A DNA stretch of 52,488 bases from Segetibacter sp. (GTDB lineage Bacteria > Bacteroidota > Bacteroidia > Chitinophagales > Chitinophagaceae), in assembly GCA_028288485.1 (NCBI GenBank), contig JAQBNO010000062.1, forward strand, positions 1-52,488, read 5' to 3'. Positions 9,830-18,966 of this stretch are shown one piece after another (within the stretch, counting starts at the first letter, position 1; every line of letters begins with the position of its first letter). The notes under the pieces are model-generated. The model ran no database searches. It saw only the letters and a program-made list of their open reading frames with translations, and had not been told where the DNA came from. The translations under genes and the position numbers were made by a program.

Positions 9830-10138
9830 ATGAACCAGGAAGTCTTTTTACAAAAAATAAAAAGCCCCGGGTATTACAGGAGCATGAAAATGCTTCTGTA
9901 ATACTTTTTGGTTCAAGAGCAAGAGGAGATTATCGGGAAGACAGTGATTGGTATTGGGTTGTGACAAATAAGGAATTAGGTTTTCAAACAAAAAGAAAGA
10001 TACGAGACGACATATATGATGTAGAATTGGAATATCCGCAGGCAGTATCTGCGACAATATTTTGACAAGGATAAATGGACGTCTATGTCTATTACACCAT
10101 TATATCAAAATATAGCTGATGAGGGTAAGGTATTATGA
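9830..10138 (+). pseudogene. decayed MNT-type nucleotidyltransferase (antitoxin partner of HEPN)
   Basis: The frame covering about 9880-10064 reads VILFGSRARGDYREDSDW, the minimal nucleotidyltransferase signature GSxARG...SD. The next active-site Asp (SDxD) is replaced by Tyr (SDWYW). The ATG at 9830 (MNQEVFLQKIK) is in another frame, joined by a frameshift in the CCCC run near 9867. A second shift at the TTTT run near 10060 moves into a frame reading FDKDKWTSMSITPLYQN and ending IADEGKVL, whose TGA (10136-10138) overlaps the HEPN ATG. Two frameshifts plus the lost Asp make it a pseudogene. It lies inside the otherwise usual sucA-sucB unit. Confidence 0.75.
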
Positions 10139-10410
10139 ACAATGAGATAAATGCCTTGATTGCTTTTCGGTTAGCTAAAGCAAATGAGGCATTTGAGTTG
10201 GCAAAAATGGCTATTGAAAAAGAATTTTGGTTCTGCTGCAAGCAGATTGTATTACAGTTGTTTTTACACTTTAACAGCTCTATTGGCAAAACATAATATT
10301 CGTACGCATACTCACTCTGGCGTTAAAGCTATTTTTGGAGCCCGGATTTATTAAAGAAGGTAGAAGAATTTCGGTCCGTTATTAAAAAAATTGCTCGAAG
10401 AATAATATTG
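10135..10410 (+). pseudogene. decayed HEPN-domain protein (toxin of a MNT-HEPN pair)
   Basis: It starts MNNEINALIAFRLAKANEAF, typical of the HEPN N-terminal helix, then shifts frame near 10223 to read RLYYSCFYTLTALLAKHNI and RTHTHSGVKAIFG, the family's conserved second and third helices. A further shift near 10340 leads to FIKEGRRISVRY and a stop. The ATGA overlap with the nucleotidyltransferase remnant preserves the classical toxin-antitoxin gene order. No intact frame remains, so no active toxin is expected. Confidence 0.75.
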
Positions 10411-10447
10411 CATATTATGTAGCCGACGGTGGTTTTTCAGTTTGTCG

Positions 10448-10475
10448 GCCGTTGCGTCGCACTCTTGTACCGGAT
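10448..10475 (-). repeat. dispersed short repeat, GTGCGACGCAAC variant
   Basis: GCCGTTGCGTCGCACTCTTG followed by TACCGG. It is the reverse complement of the GTACAAG-GTGCGACGCAAC form and sits immediately downstream of the HEPN remnant. Confidence 0.6.
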
Positions 10476-10731
10476 ATTAACATTGAACGGCTTTGCATAC
10501 TTTTTAATACCTACAACGATTTATAGCGAGACTAAGAGGTGGAGGGAAAAGATTTAAGGAGTTAATGTAGGATTGCTTCTCTCGTTTAACCTCGCATCTA
10601 ACTTGTATCCAGTCGGTTTTTCGCTCAATTTAACCTGCATGTTGTCTGAAACATATGTTTCTTCTTGTTCTATAAATTTCCTTAGAAAAACAACTTATTT
10701 CCCCGAAATTTGCAAAACTTAAAATCAAGGT

Positions 10732-12315
10732 ATGATCGACATAAAAGTTCCAACGATTGGCGAATCTATTACTGAAGTAACACTTATAAAATGGATAAAG
10801 AAAGACGGTGATTATGTAGAAAGAGATGAGGTGATTGCGGAATTTGAAAGTGAAAAAGCAACTTTTGAAGTAAATGCAGAAAAAGCAGGAATACTTACAA
10901 CAAAGGCGGGTGAAGGAGATACTTTGAATATAGGCGCTACGCTGGCACAAATAGATGAAACAGCACAAAAAGTTGCAGGTGCTGCGGCACCTGAGCCAGC
11001 TCAGTCTACAACGCCTACTGCCCCACCAGAAGCAGCAACTCCAGCTCCGTCTGCCGCTCCACAGGCAGTTGCGGCTGGAAAGGGTATGATAGATATTAAG
11101 ATCCCAACAGTTGGAGAATCGATCACAGAAGTTAGTTTGGTAAAGTGGCTTAGAAAAGAAGGTGACCTTGTTAAACGTGATGAAGTGATAGCCGAACTCG
11201 AAAGTGAAAAGGCAACCTTTGAATTAAATGCCGAAGAAGCAGGAAAATTAGCCCAGAAAGCAAAAGAAGGCGATACTTTAAAAATCGGCGACGTTATAGC
11301 TACCATTGACAGTGATGTTGCCGTAGGAAGTGCACCACAGGAAACTAAACCTGAAGGAAAACCTGCTGCCCCGGCCCCGGCCCAACCTGCTGCACAACAA
11401 GCTCCGGTTACATCTATACCTAACGATTTAAAAGCTTCACCGGTAGCTGCAGCAATGATTGCAGATAAAAAAGTGCAGGCTTCTTCTATCACGCCGTCTG
11501 GCAGTAACGGTAGAATAATGAAGAATGACGTGTTGCAGGCACTCGCTAATCCTGGTAAAAAAGCGGTAGAAGGGCAGGAGCTGTTTACCCGCAACGAACG
11601 CCGCGAAAAAATGAGCAACCTGCGCAAAACAGTTAGCCGCCGTTTGGTTGAAGCGAAGAACACCACTGCTATGTTGACTACATTCAACGAAGCGGATATG
11701 AGTAAGGTCATGGCTTTACGTACGCAGTTTAAAGATAAGTTCAAAGAAAAACACGGCGTAAACCTTGGCTTCATGAGCTTTTTCACGAAAGCCGTTTGTT
11801 ATGCTTTGCAGGAGTGGCCTTCTGTAAATGCTTACATCGACGGAGATTCGCTTGTTTACCATGACTACTGCGATATTTCAATTGCGGTGTCGGCACCCAA
11901 AGGATTGGTAGTTCCGGTTATAAGAAATGCAGAAAGCCTGAGCATGGCAGAGATTGAAAAGGAAGTGGTTAAACTCGCCGGTAAAGCAAGGGACAACAAG
12001 CTATCAATGGCTGAAATGCAGGGAGGAACATTTACCCTTACCAACGGTGGTGTGTTTGGTTCATTGTTAAGTACGCCAATTATCAATATTCCACAGAGTG
12101 CGATCCTGGGAATGCATAAGATCCAGGAAAGACCGATGGCAATAAACGGGCAGGTTGTTATAAAACCGATGATGTACCTGGCCTTAAGTTATGACCACCG
12201 GATTATTGACGGACGTGAGAGCGTGAGCTTCCTCGTAAGGGTAAAAGAATTATTGGAAACACCCGAACTGTTGTTATTCGGAAAAGACCCGGTAAAGACT
12301 TTATTGGAATTGTAA
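10732..12315 (+). CDS. sucB: dihydrolipoyl succinyltransferase (E2) with two lipoyl domains
   Basis: A 527-residue E2 core of the 2-oxoglutarate dehydrogenase complex. It has two nearly identical lipoyl domains (residues 1-75 and 119-193), with lipoylation lysines K42 and K160, both in ESEKATFE. These are joined by Ala/Pro-rich linkers, followed by a peripheral subunit-binding domain (about 230-270) and the catalytic acyltransferase ending in [12 protein letters not shown] (active-site His and Asp). SucB usually has one lipoyl domain; the duplicate explains the extra ~115 residues. A terminator follows 22 bp after the stop. Confidence 0.96.
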   Translation: MIDIKVPTIGESITEVTLIKWIKKDGDYVERDEVIAEFESEKATFEVNAEKAGILTTKAGEGDTLNIGATLAQIDETAQKVAGAAAPEPAQSTTPTAPPEAATPAPSAAPQAVAAGKGMIDIKIPTVGESITEVSLVKWLRKEGDLVKRDEVIAELESEKATFELNAEEAGKLAQKAKEGDTLKIGDVIATIDSDVAVGSAPQETKPEGKPAAPAPAQPAAQQAPVTSIPNDLKASPVAAAMIADKKVQASSITPSGSNGRIMKNDVLQALANPGKKAVEGQELFTRNERREKMSNLRKTVSRRLVEAKNTTAMLTTFNEADMSKVMALRTQFKDKFKEKHGVNLGFMSFFTKAVCYALQEWPSVNAYIDGDSLVYHDYCDISIAVSAPKGLVVPVIRNAESLSMAEIEKEVVKLAGKARDNKLSMAEMQGGTFTLTNGGVFGSLLSTPIINIPQSAILGMHKIQERPMAINGQVVIKPMMYLALSYDHRIIDGRESVSFLVRVKELLETPELLLFGKDPVKTLLEL

Positions 12316-12337
12316 TAATTACGCTAAAAATATTTTT

Positions 12338-12364
12338 AAAAGCCGCCGTATTGGTGGCTTTTTT
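12338..12364 (+). terminator. terminator of sucB
   Basis: AAAAGCCGCC-GTATT-GGTGGCTTTT stem-loop (one G-U pair) followed by T residues, directly after sucB. Confidence 0.75.
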
Positions 12365-12642
12365 AGTAAGAACCGGGATTGAAAGATTAAATGGATGCGT
12401 GCGGAAATAAATGGCTAAAGGGCTGCCAGTTGTAGTAAAATGTTCAGTATTGGTCTGCCGACCAGTGAGCCGGGGCGGTGGCGTGGATGATGTTGAATGC
12501 ATCGATAAATGCTGGTAAACCAAAATAACTCGTGAGAAAAACTGAAATTGATGTGGAAGATCAAATGGTTGGAACTTCTATTAAGTACCGCTCATTCGCC
12601 TTTAGGAGAAGGAGATGGAGGATGAGGCTGGAGGATAAGGTC
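12365..12642. other. convergent intergenic spacer, no gene seen
   Basis: Spacer between the convergent sucB and MFS genes. Every frame is interrupted or of non-coding composition, and I see no RNA structure beyond the two flanking terminators. Confidence 0.4.
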
Positions 12643-12675
12643 TAAAAGAAAACGAGTGACATTTCAGCCACTCGT
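12643..12675 (-). terminator. terminator of the MFS gene
   Basis: Inverted repeat ACGAGTG / CACTCGT with a 10-nt loop (12652-12675). On the minus strand it is followed by TTTTCTTTTA, placing it 28 bp after the transporter stop. Confidence 0.6.
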
Positions 12676-12703
12676 CTTGTTGAGTCACTTCCCTTCGTAA
12701 GGG

Positions 12704-14212
12704 TTATGCAATCTTATTATATTCTTTCCATAAAAGATGGTACGATGACATTCTCTTTTTTATAGCAGGAATAAATACGGGGTTATTAATTCTCTCTTTA
12801 ATTGCTTCGCCGCTAATACCTTTCCTTATTCCTCTTCTTACACTTTTCTTCATCACAATTGTAACAATCTCTTTGCGCGCTTCGCCGGCTTCTTTTATTT
12901 TTTTCACAAGGCGAACAGCGAATAATGCCAGAATTGCACTGATCAGGAAGAAAAAGTTCCAGTTCTGCAATTCAAGCAAGTGCAAGGTGGAAATCCCATC
13001 TGGTCCCTTCCATTCAATATTCCACGATAAGTGATGAGTAGCAAAAAAGTCAGCTAATAAACCACCTACCATTGGTGCTATTGAGGCGAATATAGCTATA
13101 ACAAAATTTCTTGCAACTATATAAGCGATTGCTTCATTTTTTGGTGCAAGCTTTATAGCTAAGTTGCTAATGGAGAGATCTATGCCTGCTGCGGAAATAC
13201 CGCTTACAATATGAATTACGATAAGCAAAAGGATGCTTAAGGTCTTGCTTTCAATCATACTTACAAAAGTCCAGCTAAGAATGCACGTGATGAACGTAGG
13301 TGCACATATGCGTATGATTGTTTTGTTGCTATACTTATCTGAAAATTTCCCCCAAAATTTTAGCGACACAATGCTTCCGAATTTAGCCATTAATCCAAGA
13401 GCAATAATCCATGCAAATGATAGCCCAATCGTTTTCATCATATACACAACGAAAAAAGGAAGTGCAAAGCTTGTTGCAAATGCATAAGCCGAGTGAAAAG
13501 TTAACAGGCTGCGGAAGTTTTTATCCTTTAAAGGCTTCCTGATAAGGCTGAATAATTTTTCATCCACAAGCGTTGTTTTTGGCTCCGGTGCACGCGAAAG
13601 AAAGTAAACCCCAACCATACCTGCAGTGCCACCAATAAAAAACATGACAGCGTAAGCAGTTAATTCATGCTGAGGGTAATTAATTTTAATGTAATCAATA
13701 CACATCGCTACCGTCAGGCTCAGGGTAACATTCAAAATCTGTATCATGCGTGTACGTCTTGAAAAATATGCCCCAAGATTATCTGCCGGAACAAGGTCTT
13801 TAACCCAGGAGTTCCAACTTGGACCCGAAATAGAACCACACAAATAATGGAAAAACAGGAAGAACAAGAGCACATTTACGCTTGCACCCGTCGAAAACAA
13901 AAATGGTAAGGATGCAATTACAAAAAGCGGTATCCGGGCCAGGAATAAACAGGTAACGCTGATAGCTCTCCTGTTTTTATATTTCTGCACCAGCCAGATA
14001 GAAAGTAGTTGAAATATGTTGGTAATAGTTGGTAATGCTGCAAATAAGCCGATCTGGAAGTTAGAGGCTTTCAATAAAACAGCCATTGCTACAAGAAAGG
14101 TTCCACCTGTAAATGTAGCCATGGCCTCGGCAGCGAGGCCTTCCTGAACAAATTTGTTTAAACCAGATTGCACCTGTTTATCGGTAAGGTTATCTAAAGG
14201 GCGGAGTTTCAT
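12704..14212 (-). CDS. MFS transporter, substrate unknown
   Basis: A 502-residue integral membrane protein with about 12 predicted helices in two halves, split by a charged loop around residues 220-240 (the RKPLKDKNFRS region). A loop between helices 2 and 3 carries VQKYKNRRA, the MFS motif-A position. A basic tail of about 70 residues follows the last helix. Nothing in the sequence fixes the substrate. It stands alone, with its own terminator downstream and a 675-bp gap upstream. Confidence 0.85.
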   Translation of the reverse strand: MKLRPLDNLTDKQVQSGLNKFVQEGLAAEAMATFTGGTFLVAMAVLLKASNFQIGLFAALPTITNIFQLLSIWLVQKYKNRRAISVTCLFLARIPLFVIASLPFLFSTGASVNVLLFFLFFHYLCGSISGPSWNSWVKDLVPADNLGAYFSRRTRMIQILNVTLSLTVAMCIDYIKINYPQHELTAYAVMFFIGGTAGMVGVYFLSRAPEPKTTLVDEKLFSLIRKPLKDKNFRSLLTFHSAYAFATSFALPFFVVYMMKTIGLSFAWIIALGLMAKFGSIVSLKFWGKFSDKYSNKTIIRICAPTFITCILSWTFVSMIESKTLSILLLIVIHIVSGISAAGIDLSISNLAIKLAPKNEAIAYIVARNFVIAIFASIAPMVGGLLADFFATHHLSWNIEWKGPDGISTLHLLELQNWNFFFLISAILALFAVRLVKKIKEAGEARKEIVTIVMKKSVRRGIRKGISGEAIKERINNPVFIPAIKKRMSSYHLLWKEYNKIA

Positions 14213-14887
14213 AGTCGGGGTAGGTAATACTTAGGTTAGCTGATAATTCTCAGATATTGGAAATGTAAAGTTGGTACTTAATTTTTTTTAAATATGCGTG
14301 ATTAGTTGTTGGGTGAGTAAAAATAATGTTGGAGATGATTTTTGCAGTTTGTTCTACATTCGGTCTTTTGGCATCATTTTAGTTTGCGCAACTAAAAAGC
14401 TTTCTTCTTCTTTAATCCCTGAAAATTGTATTTTTTTATTCTTTTTTGTGGAGAATGTTTCGCAAAGCTAGTTCCACGTTTTCTAAAAGTTTCGGCTTTA
14501 ATAAAATTTTATAGGTTCGATCTGTAATTGTAACGCACCTTTAAGAAACTTCCAAACCCTTACATTTATTGTATAACAAAAGGTAAAACGGAAAAAATTT
14601 TGAATGTTTTTTGAAGGCGCTAAAAAGCGTGTAATAAGGAATAAGGAAGAAGTTATTTTGGAGCCGACATTTGAACCGGCAGGATGCCCTGGTTGCGACG
14701 CTCCGTTCAACTGAATATTTACAATTAAATATCTTTGAACTTAAGCTGATATAATGTCCGGGCGAAGCCCTGTAGTAGCGTTATGACGATAGGAGTAATT
14801 AGATACCCTTCGGCAAGCTCAGAATGACAAACGGTAAGTAAATGAGGTTGATTTTTCAATTGTTCATTTGTGTTTATCTAAAACAAT
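14213..14887. other. intergenic region with a tRNA-3'-end-like fragment
   Basis: No convincing gene. On the minus strand, 14658-14700 reads CAACCAGGGCATCCTGCCGG then TTCAAATGTCGGCTCCA, which resembles the T-arm and acceptor 3' end of a tRNA. The 5' half is missing and the T-stem does not pair properly. A GCCCTTCGGCAAGCTCAG-type repeat lies at about 14808-14823. Taken together it looks like recombination debris. Confidence 0.35.
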
Positions 14888-15391
14888 TCACGAAACTCTC
14901 TTTCCCAAAATTTTTAGAGTTCTTTCAACGCCGTCCAGTATTGCTACATTGGGGAAGGTTGCCCAATCCTCAAATCCAAAATGACGGAACAATTTCAGGC
15001 TGGGTTCATTGTGTTCGAATATGAAGCCCAGGAGCGTCTTTACTCCATATTTTGGTGAAGCTTCTATACAATGTTGCAAGATCTTTTTGCCAAGTCCTTT
15101 GCCCCTTTGTAATGGCTCCAGGTAGATGCTGATCTCAACAGTAGCGTTATAAGCAGGCCGTCCGTAAAATGACTGGAAGCTGGCCCAGCCAAGCAATTTA
15201 TTATTTTCATCCTCAATCACCCATAAAGGTCTTTTGTCCGCCGAATGTTCATCAAACCATCGTATTTTGCTTTCCACAGTTACAGGTTCGGTATCCGCGG
15301 TAACCATTCGTGATGCAACAGTTGAATTGTAAATTGCAACTATTGTTGGCAGGTCGTTCAATGTTGCATCCCGGTATAGGAGTTCAGGCAT
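14888..15391 (-). CDS. GNAT N-acetyltransferase, phosphinothricin-acetyltransferase-like
   Basis: I place the start at 15391 (MPELLYRDATLND), giving 167 residues. The longer frame to 15442 adds 17 residues that do not resemble the family. The GNAT core shows VEISIYLEPLQRGKGLGKKIL, the acetyl-CoA-binding R/Q-x-x-G-x-G/A loop, then GFIFEHNEPSLKLFRHFGFEDWATF, typical of the PAT/Bar subfamily. It acetylates a small amine substrate; true phosphinothricin specificity is not implied. A single-gene unit. Confidence 0.88.
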   Translation of the reverse strand: MPELLYRDATLNDLPTIVAIYNSTVASRMVTADTEPVTVESKIRWFDEHSADKRPLWVIEDENNKLLGWASFQSFYGRPAYNATVEISIYLEPLQRGKGLGKKILQHCIEASPKYGVKTLLGFIFEHNEPSLKLFRHFGFEDWATFPNVAILDGVERTLKILGKRVS

Positions 15392-15631
15392 AGTTTCAGT
15401 TATAATAGCAAATATTTGCATGTAAGTTGAATAACAAGGCATCTCACTTCAACTTATTAACAAGTAATAATAAAGGTACTGTAGCTAACAATATTTTATT
15501 GTTAGAATTAGTTTTATATGTTACAATAAAAATAAGGCAGGCAACAAAAGGCTTTAATTTTCAGTGTAACTATGATTATATTGTTTTACTTAACAAGAAA
15601 TTCAACAGATAAAAGTTTTGCCGGTTAATAA

Positions 15632-16243
15632 ATGAAACACTTTCAGCAAACGATTGAGTTACTTGAAAACTCCAATTTTTATTATATCATTACGACCAAC
15701 ATGGCTGGAAACTATAGCTATGTAAACAGTCATTATGCAAAGGCCTTTTCTTATATAAGTAATGAAATTGTCGGAAAACCATTCCAGATAACTATGCATC
15801 CTGATGACATAAGAGTGTGTGAAGAAGTAGCCGTAAAGTGTTTTGCCAATCCTACACAAATGTTTCCCGCGACAATCAGGAAACATGATGGGAAGGGAGG
15901 TTATGTAATTACGCAATGGGAGTACCGGGCTATGTATAAAGATAACGGGGAACGGGAAGGCATTTTTTGCCTCGGCTACGACATTACCCGGTATGTTGCC
16001 GAACAGGAGCAACTGAAAGAGGCAGAATCAGAGATCGAGAAGAAGAAAGATATTTTAAAGGAAATTGCCTTTCAACATGCTCATCTCATAAGAAGCCCTT
16101 TATCGAATATTATGGGATTAGCAGATATTTTAGATAAAATGGAAATTGACGAAAATGTAAAAAATATCTGTAAGATGATCATCGAGAGTTCTAACCAGTT
16201 GGATTTAATCGTGCGGGAAGTTGTGGGAAAATCATATAAATAG
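15632..16243 (+). CDS. PAS protein with histidine-kinase dimerisation helix but no ATPase domain
   Basis: 203 residues. One PAS domain (about 10-135, with a PAC-like end GYDITRYVAEQ) is joined by a coiled coil (135-147) to a DHp-like segment with H151 in HLIRSPLSNIMGL. The chain then stops where the HATPase_c domain would begin. The stop is clean and no ATPase remnant follows, so this looks like a genuine short form rather than a truncation. It may dimerise with or accept phosphate from a full kinase. No receiver gene is adjacent. Confidence 0.8.
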   Translation: MKHFQQTIELLENSNFYYIITTNMAGNYSYVNSHYAKAFSYISNEIVGKPFQITMHPDDIRVCEEVAVKCFANPTQMFPATIRKHDGKGGYVITQWEYRAMYKDNGEREGIFCLGYDITRYVAEQEQLKEAESEIEKKKDILKEIAFQHAHLIRSPLSNIMGLADILDKMEIDENVKNICKMIIESSNQLDLIVREVVGKSYK

Positions 16244-16291
16244 GATGCAGATTTCGTCAGATAATAAGGCTAACGGTTCAGGAAGCAAGTC

Positions 16292-16810
16292 CTAAATTCT
16301 TACATGTCCCGGTAGTTCTGTTTCGATGTATTTACTGGGCAGCTTTTCCTCCACTTGTTTGCTTAATGCAGATATCCCTTCATCAATCAAACGCAGTCCT
16401 TCGAGGTAAGAAGGACATAGTCAAAAAGAAACCCGTCAAGGCTGGAAGGGCGCCGTATGTCCCGGTAAACAAAGCCTCTCTTATGCAATTCTTTTAGCTC
16501 ATCTTCGAAAACCTCCCGCCATAACTCCCGTTTTTCAATCTCATATGCACGGTAATCAATGGGAAAGACCCTTGCCATTACCAGCAGCCCGGAGTGTCTC
16601 ATCACAATCAAGCCTGATAAAACGAGCTACGAGGCCATTTGCTGAATTTCGAAATTTAATTTTCTCTGCTTCAGAGCCTATTTCTGATCTTGTATCTTCA
16701 ACAAACAGCTTTGCCACTTCTGTCTCCGATAAGGCTACTACCGCGTTATTTGCAGCGGAAGGCAGTTGCCGTGGATGCCTCCTATAGGAAATTTATCTGT
16801 AATTGTAATA
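16292..16810 (-). pseudogene. frameshifted kinase-like gene remnant
   Basis: Four frame segments join into one protein-like reading on the minus strand. They are FITITDKFPIGGIHGNCLP (about 16817-16760), AANNAVVALSETEVAKLF continuing to NGLVARFIRLD (about 16760-16620), MARVFPIDYRAYEIEKRELW continuing to RGFVYRDIRRPSSLDG then FDYVLLT (to about 16400), and GLRLIDEGISALSKQVEEKL ending at 16292. YRDIRRPS...VLLT...LIDEG mirrors the protein-kinase catalytic loop and DFG motif (HRDxKxxNhhh...hhDFG). At least three frameshifts make it non-functional as read. The kinase-like identity is inference from those motifs. Confidence 0.6.
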
Positions 16811-16843
16811 AACGGTAAAGGCGGTTCTAATGAGTGTCAAATT

Positions 16844-16874
16844 AAAAATGCCGCTACTCATAAGCAGCATTTTT
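16844..16874 (-). terminator. terminator of the etfBA operon
   Basis: AAAAATGCCGCT / AGCAGCATTTTT with a 7-nt loop and a single mismatch, with A/T runs on both sides so it could work in either direction. It lies 49 bp beyond the etfA stop. Confidence 0.7.
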
Positions 16875-16922
16875 GTGCAATTTATTTACTCCATCTGAAC
16901 AACCGTCATCTGTCAGCCTTCT

Positions 16923-17882
16923 TCACGCTCCTTTCAACTTTTTAACTTCTTCAGTAAGTTTCGGCAATATTTCAAAAACATCGCCTACAACTCCATAATC
17001 GGCAGCTTTAAAAAACGGTGCTTCGGAGTCTTTGTTTATTACCACAATTACTTTACTACGGTTTACACCTGCTAAATGTTGAATGGCTCCTGAAATTCCT
17101 GCTGCCACATATAAGTTGGGAGCAATGGCAATACCAGTTTGACCAACGTGTTCATGATGCGGTCGCCAGCCTGCATCTGCAACGGGGCGGCTGCAAGCCA
17201 AAGCAGCATCTAATGAATGCGCCAGGTCTTCAACTATTTTCCAGTTTTCTGGCCCTTTTAGTCCGCGTCCGCCGCTCACTACCCGGGTAGCTTCGGTTAA
17301 TGGTATTTCACCTGTTACCTTATTGGTAGCGGTCACTTTTATCTTCGACACATCTACAGGTACATTTAGTTCACTTACTTGAGCGGTTCCTTCTCCCGCC
17401 AAAATTTTGTGAGCATTCATGTTCAGCGAAATAATCTTAATGTCTGTATTGAGAGAAACATTGGCAAATGCCTTTCCGCTGAATACCACTTTTTTAACGA
17501 CAAAACCATCGGCAGTATCTGGTAAACCGACTGCTGCCGGAACCATTGCCGCTTTCAATCGTGCAGACAATCTTCCCGCAATGGCACGACCGGTATTGTT
17601 ATGCGAAAGCACCAACACCTTTGCCTCGGTTGATTGTACGGCCGCTGCAATTACTTTTGTATAAACCTGCGCGTCAAAAATGTTTAGGGCATCATTTGAA
17701 ACGTGGTGAACTTTTGTAACTCCATATTTTCCTAAAGACGCTACATCCTCATTGACACTTCCCAGCACTAAAGCTTCTGCAGATGTGCCCGATTGTTCTG
17801 CAACCTTAGCTCCATAAGAGAGTGCTTCAAATGCTGTCTTTTTAAAATGGCCATCTGTTTGATCTGCTAATATTAGAACCAT
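16923..17882 (-). CDS. etfA: electron transfer flavoprotein alpha subunit
   Basis: A 319-residue FAD-binding subunit of ETF that collects electrons from acyl-CoA dehydrogenases. The C-terminal FAD domain is intact: GRGLKGPENWKIVEDLA, SRPVADAGW, HHEHVGQTG, ISGAIQHLAG and VINKDSEAPFFKAADYG appear in the expected order. The start at MVLILADQ is typical for the family. etfB lies upstream on the same strand after a 227-bp gap, so both are probably transcribed together despite a hairpin between them. Confidence 0.97.
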   Translation of the reverse strand: MVLILADQTDGHFKKTAFEALSYGAKVAEQSGTSAEALVLGSVNEDVASLGKYGVTKVHHVSNDALNIFDAQVYTKVIAAAVQSTEAKVLVLSHNNTGRAIAGRLSARLKAAMVPAAVGLPDTADGFVVKKVVFSGKAFANVSLNTDIKIISLNMNAHKILAGEGTAQVSELNVPVDVSKIKVTATNKVTGEIPLTEATRVVSGGRGLKGPENWKIVEDLAHSLDAALACSRPVADAGWRPHHEHVGQTGIAIAPNLYVAAGISGAIQHLAGVNRSKVIVVINKDSEAPFFKAADYGVVGDVFEILPKLTEEVKKLKGA

Positions 17883-17897
17883 ATTAACCCCTCCAAC

Positions 17898-17918
17898 TCC
17901 CCTGCAGGGGAGGGTTTT
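17898..17918 (+). other. hairpin in the etfB-etfA spacer
   Basis: The palindrome TCCCCTGCAGGGGA precedes GGGTTTTTTT on the plus strand. It is oriented against the etf genes, so it is not an ordinary attenuator of etfA. It may be a dispersed GC-rich palindrome, or mRNA-stabilising structure on the minus-strand transcript. Confidence 0.4.
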
Positions 17919-18109
17919 TTTAAAACGTTTTCAAAAAATGTTTGAAAAAGAACAAAAAATCGAAGTGTGCCACTCTTCGGCAAGCTCGGTTTAAACCGCT
18001 ACACTGCTATGTAAAGCTACCTTTGACGCGCTCCAATATATCGGAGGCAACGATGAAAAATAGAATTAAGAATGCCCGGCTCAAAAAAATGTTCTTCTGT
18101 CAACTTAAA

Positions 18110-18856
18110 TTAAATCACCTTTGCTTCCTCGTGCAGCAGCCTGACCAGTTCCGCTATATTATCCGGGCTTATCATTTTTACACCTGCTTTTGGCGGTGGT
18201 AATTCAAAACTGCTGATGCTGGTGAGCTCCTCAACTTCAACAGGTTCTACTGCTTTTAACGGCTTTGTGCGAGCCGACATAATACCACGCATATTCGGAA
18301 TACGTGCTTCAGCCACGCCTTTCTGGCAACTAACAACAACTGGAAGCGTCACTTCATTCACTTCTTCGCCACCTTCAATTTCGCGTGTAACGGTTGCCGT
18401 TGTACCATTTATTTCAAATTTTGTTGCTAGCGAAATATAAGGAAGGTCGAGCAACTCTGCAACCATTCCGCCTATTGACGACCCGTTATAATCAATCGTC
18501 TCTTTACCTGTAAATATTAAATCATATCCACCGTTTTTAGCGACTTCCGCGATTTGAGAAGCTACATAAAAACTATCCTGAAGTTTAGTCGTGTTTACCC
18601 GTATCGCTTCATCGCCACCTAAGGCCAGCGCTTTACGTATAATCGGTTCAGCATCCGCTCCGCCTACCGTTACCAGGTGTAACACCACTGAAGCATCTTT
18701 TTCTTTTAGTTCAATTGCCCGCACCAGGGCATACCACTCGTCGTAAGGGTTAATGATCCATTGCACACCATTATCTTCGAATTGGGTATTGCCGTTTTTG
18801 AAGGCTATTTTTGCAGTGGTATCGGGAGTTTTGCTTATACAAACCAGTATTTTCAT
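18110..18856 (-). CDS. etfB: electron transfer flavoprotein beta subunit
   Basis: A 248-residue AMP-binding partner of EtfA. It begins MKILVCISKTPDT and contains NPYDEWYALVRAIELKE, VTVGGADAEPIIRKALALGG, the signature TGKETIDYNGSSIGGMVAELL and VVVSCQKGVAEARIPNMRGIM-type segments, all standard for EtfB. It has its own promoter-like sequence 50-80 bp upstream. First gene of the etfBA unit. Confidence 0.97.
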   Translation of the reverse strand: MKILVCISKTPDTTAKIAFKNGNTQFEDNGVQWIINPYDEWYALVRAIELKEKDASVVLHLVTVGGADAEPIIRKALALGGDEAIRVNTTKLQDSFYVASQIAEVAKNGGYDLIFTGKETIDYNGSSIGGMVAELLDLPYISLATKFEINGTTATVTREIEGGEEVNEVTLPVVVSCQKGVAEARIPNMRGIMSARTKPLKAVEPVEVEELTSISSFELPPPKAGVKMISPDNIAELVRLLHEEAKVI

Positions 18857-18908
18857 GTAAGCATTTTTATGAGTAAGCGTAAAGTTGTTTATGCAACTAA
18901 TTCTCTTA

Positions 18909-18936
18909 CAAATATAGGCGTCCTGTATTTTACAAA
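18909..18936 (-). promoter_or_regulatory. Bacteroidota-type promoter for etfBA
   Basis: On the minus strand TTTG (18936-18933) is followed after 16 nt by TATATTTG (18916-18909), a perfect TAnnTTTG -7 box, about 53 bp before the etfB start. Confidence 0.55.
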
Positions 18937-18966
18937 CGTTTTTTGAATTAAATATTTAAAAATTTT

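Noticed and set aside
11001-11786. 261-codon open frame on the minus strand within sucB
   Set aside because: It is antisense to the lipoyl/linker coding of sucB and has Ser/Ala/Leu-rich composition typical of a shadow frame; no family is recognisable.
14498-14710. 70-codon minus-strand frame
   Set aside because: It reads through the tRNA-like fragment; the apparent PAGSNVGSK peptide is a known artefact of translating tRNA DNA.
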